The position numbers and the translations under genes were made by a program. A DNA stretch of 64,000 bases from Azorinus chamasolen (lineage: Eukaryota > Mollusca > Bivalvia > Cardiida > Solecurtidae). The stretch lies in assembly GCA_963576725.1 (NCBI GenBank), contig OY755240.1, positions 57,598,633 through 57,662,632 of the forward strand. Direction: 5' to 3'. Positions 56,070-64,000 of this stretch are shown one piece after another. Below the pieces are notes generated by a model. The model was not told the origin of the DNA. It was given only the letters and a program-made list of their open reading frames with translations, and did not search any database. Position 1 is the stretch's first letter; every line of letters starts with the position of its first letter.

Positions 56070-56690
56070 AGCTCACCAGAGCACAAAGTGCTCAGGGTGA
56101 GCTTTTGTGATTGCCTGATGTCTGCCGTCTATCGGCGTTTGTCGTGCGTCGTCAACAATTTGAACCTTTAAAAGTCTTCTCCTCTGAATCTACAGGGTTC
56201 TCAGCTTTCATCTTTGGCACATAGCATTACCTATAGGTCCTCTACAAAAGTTATAAATTATGTCCCTGGAGTCAAAATTGGCCCGCCACGGTCCCAGGGG
56301 TGGCCAGTTTTCTCTAGCTGACTGTTGTTTCTGTACAAGTAGCAGAATGCTGGGTTCACTTAGGTTAGGCATGGGGAAAGCTTTAAAAATCTTCTTGTCA
56401 AAAACTACATGTCACAGAGCTTAGATATTTGGTGTATAGATTTACTTAGTAGGCTTATTGAAATTGGTTAATATCATAGTTCTGAGGTTAAAATTGGCCC
56501 TGCCCTGTTGGTTATACTTTAAAATAGACGTTTACACTATAAAGGTTCCCCTGAGCTAGAAGGACCCCAGATACTCAGTCTGTCTTACACAATCACTGGA
56601 TAGGTCAAGTTCCTGGTCAAAACTCTATAAAGGTGTCTGCTTCAGAATTAGTGTCTGTTTGTTCACTGTTTTTAACCCATTCCCTCATAT
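56070..56690 (+). mobile_element. Core-repeat family A, 5' part
   Basis: Hairpin AGCTCACCAGAGCAC / GTGCTCAGGGTGAGCT, linker, one core unit, then a variant body ('gctgactgttgtttctgtac', 'agagcttagatatttggtg') shared with 58200-58400. It lacks a 3' end; sequence runs into the MITE array. Confidence 0.7.
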
Positions 56691-57750
56691 GCTATTTTCA
56701 GATCCTACCTCTTGGAAAATTTCAGAATCTCTGTGTAGATATGAAACCATTGTGATAAATAGAGCATTTACTCCTAAGGAGCAAATGCTCTATTTATCAC
56801 AATGGTTTCATAAAGTGACTATTATACCTCTTTGAATAAATCTACTGATAAGGAGCATTAATTAGAGAAAAGGAAAATTTCAGAATTGTGTAGATTTGAA
56901 ACCATTGTGATAAATAGAGCATTTACTCCTATGGAGCAAATGCTCTATTTATCACAAAGGCTTTTTTCAGATCCTACCTCTTTGAATAAATCTACTGATA
57001 AGGAGCATTAATTATAGAAAAGGAAAATTTCAGAATTGTGTAGATTTGAAACCAATGTGATAGATAGAACATTTACTCCTATGGAGCAAATGCTCTATTT
57101 ATCACAATGGTTAGCAAATGCTCTATTTATCACAAAGGTTTTTTCAGATCCTACCTCTTTGAATAAATCTACTGATAAGGAGCATTAATTAGAGAAAAGG
57201 AAATTTTCAGAATTGTGTGGATTTCAAACCATTGTGATAAATAGAGCATTTGCTCCATAGGAGTAAATTAACTCATATACAAACCACATATAAAGTTACA
57301 TATCTGTATGTGTCAGATCAGAATCCAAACTGTGTGCTAATTTCGGTCAAGTCATGCTAAACAGTGATAGGGTTGTCATCTGTTAGAAATGTTGTCTGCT
57401 TATTCAAAGAGGTAAATCTGGGTCTACTCTGTTTGCAAATGCGTGAAAACATGTTTATATGAGGGAAAGGGTTAATTAGAGAAAAGGAAAATTTCAGAAT
57501 TGTGTAGATTTGAAACCATTGTGATAAATAGTGCATTTACTCCTATGGAGCAAATGCTCTATTTATCACAAAGGCTTTTTTCAGATCCTACCTCTTTGAA
57601 TCAATCTACTGATAAGGAGCATTAATTAGAGACAAGGAAAACTTCAGAATTGTGTAGATTTGAAACCATTGTGATAAATAGAGCATTTACTCCTATGGAG
57701 CACAATGGTTTCATAAAGTGACTATCACAGAGGCGTAGAACAAAGGCTTT
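56680..57750. repeat. Second composite array of 'GATAAATAGAGC' MITEs
   Basis: Begins TTAACCCATTCCCTCATATG, then five or more palindromic units and the same ~215-bp foreign block (57265-57480) found in the array at 30.8-32.6 kb, in the same position relative to the units. About 750 bp is collinear between the two loci. Confidence 0.8.
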
Positions 57751-58511
57751 TTAGCTCACCAGAGCACAAAGTGCTCAGGGTGAGCTTTTGTGATTGCCTG
57801 ATGTCCGTCGTCGTGCGTCGTCCCTCGTCAACAATTTGAACCTTTAAAAATCTTCTCCTCTGAATCTACCGGGTTCTCAACTTTCATCTTTGGCATATAG
57901 CATCATCTGTAGGTCCTCTACAAAAGTTATATAAGTCATGCCCCTGGAGTCAAAATTGCCCCCCCCCCGGGGGTGTTAAGTTTTCAATAGTGAAAATATA
58001 GTGAAAATATAGTGACATATAGTGACAACTTTGAAAATCTTCTCCTCAGAAACTGGAAGGTTCATATTTTGTATAAACTTTTTATCAAACTTTCATATTT
58101 GGCACATAGCATCATATTCACATTCTCTACAAAAGTTCTATAAATTAAATACCCCTGGGGTCAAAATTTGCCCTGTCCCAGGGGTGGCCAGTTTTTTTAA
58201 GCAGACTGTTGTTTAAGTTTTCTTTAGCAATAGCAGAGTGTTGAGTTCACTTAGTTGTCATAGGAATAGGGAAAGCTTTAAAAAATTACTTGTCAAAAAC
58301 TACAAGTCCCAGAGCTTAGATATTTGGTGTATATATTTACTTAGTATATCTTTAGAAATTTTGTAAATATCATAGTTCTGAGGTTAAATGTGGCCCTGCC
58401 CTGCCCTGTGGGTGGTAAGTTTTCTATAGAAACATAGTGAAAACTTTGAAAACCTCCTCCTCTGATTGTCTGGTGAGCAATATCAGGGCCATCATTCATG
58501 GCCCTCTTGTC
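57751..58511 (+). mobile_element. Core-repeat family A, complete variant copy
   Basis: 5' hairpin AGCTCACCAGAGCAC / GTGCTCAGGGTGAGCT; two core units, the variant body also seen at 56330-56520, then 'ctggtgagcaat', a longer hairpin GGGCCATCATTCATGGCCC and TCTTGTCA. Confidence 0.8.
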
Positions 58512-58516
58512 ATTAT

Positions 58517-58700
58517 TTAACCCTTTTCTTTATAATAAACTCCTTTTCACCCATTTGAAAACAGAGAAGACCCAGATCAGATTGCCCCTAGAGGAGCAGT
58601 CTGATCAGTGTCTGCTCTGTTTGCTATTGGAATTTGATAGATCTGTTTCTTTAGATTCTAAAATGGCTACAGTGTTCCATGTTCCATATTTCATTATACC
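58517..58700. mobile_element. TTAA MITE family A, truncated
   Basis: Left TTAACCCTTTTC; hairpin 'gatcagattgcccctagagg / agtctgatca'; runs to 'ttccatatttcattata' and then leaves the family, so ~65 bp and the right border are missing. Confidence 0.7.
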
Positions 58701-60043
58701 CCTGCATACTTGTTTAAGGTAAGTGAAGTCAAGTCAAGTAATTTAATTAATATTTATTTAAAGTCAGAGGTTTACAATAACAGCCAGGGGGTATACTGGA
58801 ATTACCCTGCCCAGCAGTCATTTGGGCGATCGGTTGGTCCGTCCGCATTTGAACATGGGTTGCTTTGATGGCACACTCCTCCCTCAGTTATTAAATTTAT
58901 ATTTGGTATACATCTACACATAATAACCATGGCACGAATAGTTAATGTGCAAGAAACAATTTATTAAAGAATAACTTCCATTTAACCGTTTCCCTGTTGA
59001 ATATTCATGTAAGAAATAATGACGCCAGGAATATTAATAAGATTATTTTCTATAATGGTTCATGAATATTCATGACTGTAAAGGGTTAAACTGTAGTACT
59101 GCAATTGCGACACATGTAATATGCATGGGTATCTGAGTTAAACAGGGCTCAAGCAAGAGGGTAATTTAGGAGAAAAAGTCTCCCTAACCCTGCATACTTC
59201 TCCCTGTTTAGAGCTTAGGAAGAAGTTTTATTATGAAGAACACAGGGAGATACAAAATAAGGACCAAAACTTCTCCCTCAATACCACTAAACTTCTCCCT
59301 GATGGAGAGCTCCAGCTTGAGTCCTATAAATCCTTTAATATTTTATGCAGCATAGCAAACCAGTGAAAGTAGAACCAGATCAATGGATATTGAAGGGGCA
59401 TGATTATGATATAATCAGAATCTTCATATTATGCTTAAAAATATGGAAGGGTAATGCTCATTTGCATTCACAATCTGGCGTTTGCCTTAACCCGACCTGT
59501 TCGCCATTAATATTCATGTAAAAAGTAATGACATCAAATGATCATCAATATTAATTAGATAAATTGTTATAAAAGCTTATAGACGCAGGAAATTGTGATC
59601 ATGGTAGAAGCTAGAATCATATCTGTATTATACATAAGCAAACAGCGCAGACCCTAATCATACTGCTCCAATAGGAGTTGCCTGGTCTGAGTCTGCTCTA
59701 TTTGCAAATGCGTAGAAAGGCATATTTATGGAAGAAAGTTTTAAATATTCTCTTGTCTGGTATAATATCTTATATTAATTAGTAGAACTTTAGGCATATT
59801 TATAGAAGAAAGGGTTAAGTGTTCTCTTTTCTGTCTTATTTGAATAGTCTGACATGAGGTACGTACTAATACAATATACCTGTTTTTCAGCTTTGGATGG
59901 GAATTCATCTGAGTGACCAATCAACCATGTTGATGGAAGATGCTGGATGAATTGATAAAAGGGACTACAGCTAATAATGCTCTGCCTATAGATACAGGCT
60001 TACCTGTCCAAGGTAAGAATTCAGAATACAGCAAAAACCTATT
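58701..60043. repeat. Mixed stretch: short MITE, direct repeats, duplicated exon-like segment
   Basis: 58983-59097 is a short TTAA-bordered copy (TTTAACCGTTTCCC...AAAGGGTTAA). 59160-59330 has repeated 'cttctccct' words. 59560-60040 is the partner of 44457-44940, with acceptor TGTTTTTCAG at 59890 and donor TCCAAGGTAAG at 60013. Confidence 0.5.
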
Positions 60044-60266
60044 TTAACCCTTTCCCTGTTTAATATTCATGTAAACAATAGCATTTATTAGTTGGCTGTT
60101 AAAAATGAACTCTGTACATATGATTGTTCAGTTTTGGTAGAAACACTAAAGTATGTTCTGCTATAATTTCATAAGCAAATAGTAGAACCTGATCAGATGG
60201 CTGGTGCTCCAGGGCTACCCTCTTTGCAAAGGCATGAACAAAAATTAATATGAGGGAAAGGGTTAA
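60044..60266. mobile_element. TTAA MITE, 'GAATATTCATG' family
   Basis: TTAACCCTTTCCCTG ... AGGGAAAGGGTTAA, 223 bp, with a worn hairpin ('gcaaatagtagaacctgatc'). Confidence 0.8.
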
Positions 60267-60694
60267 ATGCCCTCAAAATGAAATCTATTTCTGGGTCGTA
60301 ATTAGTCCTTTACTTTATGAATATTCATGTAACAAATAATGATGTCATGGATAACTATTAGCTTAAATTTTATAATCATACATGAACACATTATGGTTTG
60401 CCTATGACAGACACTGTAGAATAGGATCTTTATAATTCAATATTATAAGTAAATAGAGCAGACCTTGATCAGATGGCTCCTACAGAAGCCATCTGATCTA
60501 GGTATACTCTTTTTGCAATGCCATACCACTTTACTTGATAAAAACAATTATATTTGCAAATAGTAGACCCAGATCAGAAGCGTCAGTAGGAGCTGTATTT
60601 TGCTTATTGAGTGATATAGGTCAGATTCTACAATTTCTACCATGGCCAAAATGACCTGATCATGTGCAGGTGTAATTATTCTGCTTATAAATAT

Positions 60695-61650
60695 CACAGG
60701 GGGCCAATTCGTGGGTCTACATGGTCTAAAAGTTTTAAAAAAATATGATTGGGTCGATTAAGTGTCATATTTAATTATATACAAGGGATCTAACTACCCA
60801 TTCGAAAATTTCACGACCGATTCTAAATAACGCCCGGTTTTTGACTACCAAAATAACCACTAATGTTTAGTACGAATGTGAAGCTGGGACATTGTACTTT
60901 TCAAATAATATAACTTTTGATACAGTCTGAATAAGCCGTAGCCAGTGCCGACGTGAAATTCCTACACAATACGCTGATTTTTCTTAGTCCGACAAGATCT
61001 CGCAACAACTTGACCTAGTTTCTACTTAGCCAGTCAAAAGGCACCTGTTGACCGAGGGATGGTGCCCTGCGTTCTCGCTTATAGGGCAAACAAGAAACAC
61101 ACACAGGGATGTTGCTATTGTAAAGGAAGCGGGTCACGTGACTCGTAGTAGCCTGACAGAGATTTAAATCTGCTAATTGCACGAAAATTCGCCTGCATTT
61201 CGGATCTGCATCAGTGTCTGCAGAGAGCTTGAGAGGTAAACGATAGCGTTTTATCATATGTATTGATTGCACAATCGTTTTGTCTCGAGGCATCGCGATT
61301 ATGGCCGTTTTACAGGGGGTCCAAGCGGTAAATCGTTGCGAGATCTCGTTCGAGTAAGCAAAATCAGCGTATTTTGTAGGAATTTCATGTCAGCAGTGGC
61401 TACGGCTTAGTCAGAATGTATCAAAAGTTATATTATTTGAAATGTACAATGTCCCAGCTTCACGTTCATACCAAATATTAGTGGTTATTCCGTCTTGGCT
61501 GTCCAAAACTGGACGTTATTTCGAATCGGTTGTGAAATTTGCGAGTGGGTAGTTAGACCCCTTGTATATAATTAAATACGACACTAAATCGACCCAATCA
61601 TTTTTTTTTAAACTTTTAGACCATGTAGACCTACGAAATGGCCTCCTGTG
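60695..61650 (-). mobile_element. 956-bp foldback DNA element, second full copy
   Basis: CACAGGGGGCCAATTCGTG to inverted CACAGGAGGCCATTTCGTA; flanked by ATAAATAT on both sides (60687-60694 and 61651-61658). The ~330-bp centre is in the opposite orientation to the 54679 copy. It carries the 92-codon minus-strand frame 61293-61015. Confidence 0.85.
61015..61293 (-). CDS. 92-codon frame in foldback centre, function unknown
   Basis: Starts MPRDKTIVQSIHMIKRYR, then LKLSADTDADPKCRRIFVQL, includes CVSCLPYKRERRAPSLG. The first 59 codons align without gaps to the frame at 55028. Two Cys-containing stretches but no recognised finger. Either a remnant of a captured exon or chance; weak. Confidence 0.25.
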   Translation of the reverse strand: MPRDKTIVQSIHMIKRYRLPLKLSADTDADPKCRRIFVQLADLNLCQATTSHVTRFLYNSNIPVCVSCLPYKRERRAPSLGQQVPFDWLSRN

Positions 61651-61786
61651 ATAAATATTGATAGTAATGATTTCTTCATGGATATTCATTAAGTAATGGG
61701 ATAATCCTTTCAACACTAACTTACTTCATTCTGGACATATTGTGATTGACTGCAGTCCACCAATAAATGTTTTCATGTATTTATTA

Positions 61787-62735
61787 TACGGCCGTCTTTA
61801 GACGGGATGTATTATGTGAATGTAAACCCTTCGGTTGGCTGGCGGGTGGGCGGGCGTCTCAATTCGTTTCCGGACGATAACTTTAGTTCTGTATGATTGA
61901 TCTTCATGAAACTTTACATGTGCATGGATATCAATGAGGGCAGGAACCCTATTGTTTATGGGCTTTACCAGACCAGGGTCAAGGTCACTTTCTAAAATTA
62001 GATTGTTTTTCAGTAGTATTTTTCTGTTTCCGGACGATAACTTTAGTTCTGTGTGCTCGATCTTTATGAAACTCCACATGTGCATTGATATTAGTGAGGG
62101 CAGAAACCCTATTGAATATGAGCTTTGCCTAACCAAGGTCAAGCTATTTTTGTCTAAAAATAGATTGTTTTTCAGTAGTATTATTTCGTTTTAGGAAGAT
62201 AACTTAAGTTCTGCATGCCCGATCTTCATGAAACTCCACATGTGCATTGATATTAGTTAGAATAGGAACCTTATTTAACATCCATGGGCTTTGCCCGGCC
62301 AAGGTCAAGGTTATTTGTTTTCGAAAAAATAGATTGTTTTTCTGTAGAATATCCCATTTCTGGACTATAACTTTAGTTCTGTATGTCTGATCTTCATGAA
62401 ACTACACATGTGCATTGATATCAATGAGGACAGGAACTCTATTGAATATGGGCTCTGCCCGACCAAGGTCAAGGTCATTTTGTTCTAAAATATATTGTTT
62501 TTCTGTAGAATTTTCCAATTTCCTTTTGATCTGTATGTCCGATCTTCTGAACTTCACATGTGCATAGATATCAGTAAAGGCAGAAACCCTGGGCTTTACC
62601 AGACTAAGGTTAAGACTAATAAAAAAAATATAAAAAAATCCATGAACTATTGCCACCTGATATGGAGTAAGGGCCATTCAACTGAAGACATTTGACGGGC
62701 AATATTTTGTGACATTTTGGCACTCTTGTATATAT
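61787..62735 (+). mobile_element. Core-repeat family G
   Basis: Starts near 'atacggccgtctttagacgg', which has a short hairpin, followed by 'atgtattatgtg' and a CG-rich linker. Five ~160-bp units carry 'cggacgataactttagttct', 'gatcttcatgaaactccaca' and 'gaccaaggtcaaggtca'. The end near 62735 reads 'ttttggcactcttgt'. ORFs on both strands are repeat by-products. Confidence 0.75.
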
Positions 62736-62739
62736 ACAT

Positions 62740-63400
62740 CTATATATCTTTTCCAATCCAATAATTATTGGTCTAATTGTTGATCCGAAAATGTCCCTTT
62801 TACAAAACTTTTTCACCACTTTGCAAACAGGAAAGGTCTGAATCGGACAACTCCTGGAGGAATCGTCTGATTAGGGTCTACTGTTCTATTTGCTTGACTG
62901 AAATTATGATAGATCAGACTTTACTAAGTTCATATGCCTTTCAGCAAATAGATATTCATGATGCTGTTACTTGTTACATGAATTTTAAGATGGAAAATAT
63001 TAAACAGCTTGGATCCTCATGACACACTGAGTACTCAACATCTCATTTGAATCCAAACCTTGTGCAAATGTGATCACAATGTGAGGTATAATGTAGAAGA
63101 GATGTGTTGTTTTATGTGAAACCTAGTGTTTGTCAAGTTGGCAGGCAAGTAGGCACTCTAAATTGAGCAGTTCCTATCCAATTGTCACAGAACTTGGTGC
63201 AAATATCTGCTGTCTTTGCATTGGATATAATCTAGATATGATTCTGCAGCTTAATACTGCCGTGGCAAAAATATGTCTGAGTCCATGTGCTATTATAACA
63301 ATCAATTTATGGTAAAGCAGGGCTTGCCAAGGAATGGTTTCTTTCAAAATACATAAAATGCATGTATTTATAATTATTGAATATAATGTTGGTGTTTTTA
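62740..63400. other. Decayed MITE and unassigned sequence
   Basis: 62820-62895 is a worn palindromic MITE core ('ttgcaaacaggaaaggtctg ... tctattt gcttg'). Nothing else recognised. Confidence 0.4.
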
Positions 63401-63685
63401 TGCCTCCCAATGGTGGGCATATAGTAATCGCATAGTCTGTACTTCCATTCGTCCGTCTATCTGTCTGTCTCTCTGTTCTTCCATCCATCCGCCCCAAATT
63501 TCGTGTCTCTTCTAAAACTTTTATCTGTGAATGGATTTCAAAATAACCAAGCACAAATGCTCACCACACATAGACGATATGTTGGCTCACATCCAACACC
63601 CTGGCCCATGGGTCAAAGGTCAAGGTCATCCTTCAGGGTCAAAGGTCAAGAGCATAGTGTTTTACAAACACGTCTTGTTCTGTTT
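63401..63685 (+). mobile_element. Core-repeat family D, short copy
   Basis: 5' 'tttatgcctcccaatggtgg...gcatatagtaatcgc' hairpin, 'gtctgtctctctgttc' linker, about one unit and end GTGTTTTACAAACAC + GTCTTGTTC. Confidence 0.75.
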
Positions 63686-63930
63686 TGATATTTCAACCTT
63701 TTCCCTAATATAAATGCTTCATGCCTTTGAAAACAGAGTAGACCCATATCTGATGACTTCTGTAAGAGATATAAAAGGACAATGTGATGATTAGGGGGAC
63801 CAAATAGGGTTAGAAAGGATGAAACAGTGCTTAAGATGACCATCTTGAATTACTTATCAATGTTTAATATAATATGTAGTCCAATAACTTTACATGATTA
63901 TTGCTTGTTATTTGGAGATGTGTAGACATA
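63686..63930. other. Unassigned stretch with half a MITE core
   Basis: 'ctttgaaaacagagtagacc' at 63734 is a lone MITE arm. Nothing else. Confidence 0.4.
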
Positions 63931-63933
63931 TGT

Positions 63934-64000
63934 TTATGCCCCCCAGATCAGATCTGGGGGCAAATTGTTTTTGCCCTGTCTGTCTGTGTGTTTGTCAGCA
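63934..64000 (+). mobile_element. Core-repeat family D, 5' end, cut by window edge
   Basis: Clean hairpin TATGCCCCCCAGATC / GATCTGGGGGCA, then 'aattgtttttgccctgtctg', the family D opening. Confidence 0.8.

Noticed and set aside
1..64000. CRISPR arrays, bacterial operons or phage genes.
   Set aside because: The tandem repeats have diverged or no spacers, exon borders and repeat types are animal, and no prokaryotic gene structure is present.

Overview
This is about 64 kb of AT-rich eukaryotic DNA. It has no operons, no long open reading frames, clear GT-AG exon borders, and dense short non-autonomous transposons. The repeat content points to a bivalve mollusc, probably a heterodont clam or mussel: pearl/BIV160-like elements built on ~160-bp core repeats with AGCTCACC...GAGCT and GGGCCA...TGGCCC hairpins, tRNA-headed SINEs with an (ACTC)n-type tail, and many 250-bp TTAA-flanked MITEs. 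Species is not claimed. Most long ORFs here are chance frames through repeats.

Coding content is sparse. The firmest exon is at 35556-35656 (+). It encodes 33 residues with a close match to the YSIFPI...YG.WED.IIWD segment of TAF1, the largest TFIID subunit. I could not find neighbouring TAF1 exons. At 4014-7018 (+), three small phase-compatible exons form the 3' end of an unrecognised gene, with a TGA inside what looks like a continuing domain. A minus-strand terminal exon is likely at 17501-17720. Weaker candidates lie at 48160-48389, 52773-52805 and 19499-19545(-). Two decayed hAT-type transposase pieces are readable, at 9162-9345 and 24342-25042.

Layout. 1-577: minus-strand core-repeat element. 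580-3600: satellite array of ~312-bp monomers with a three-monomer higher-order repeat. 3719-7110: TTAA MITE and gene 3' end. 7340-10270: two core-repeat elements, one split by a hAT element with an exact 8-bp duplication. 10360-12850: foldback, then a ten-unit pearl-like element inside another repeat. 13650-18320: small TA- and TTAA-flanked MITEs and the minus-strand exon. 19480-22600: promoter-like segment, 91-bp foldback derivative, inverted repeat, microsatellite and MITE. 22955-26800: lone satellite monomer, promoter-like repeat and hAT-like remnant. 27830-32590: TA element, MITEs, a 428-bp hAT-type element and a composite MITE array. 34-38 kb: TAF1 exon and chimeric core-repeat elements. 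39.1-41.5 kb: minisatellite broken by three insertions, including a SINE with a matching empty site. 42.5-48 kb: nested MITEs and four core-repeat elements. 49-52 kb: TA-flanked MITEs and a (TA)n tract. 52.2-54.5 kb: mostly unique AT-rich DNA. 54.6-61.7 kb: two 955-bp foldback elements, a second composite array and a duplicated exon-like segment. 61.8-64 kb: more core-repeat elements.

The genes do not form a pathway. The main biology is repeat ecology: at least six core-repeat families share one terminal architecture, several element classes can be dated relative to each other by clean nested insertions, and two loci share a higher-order MITE composite.
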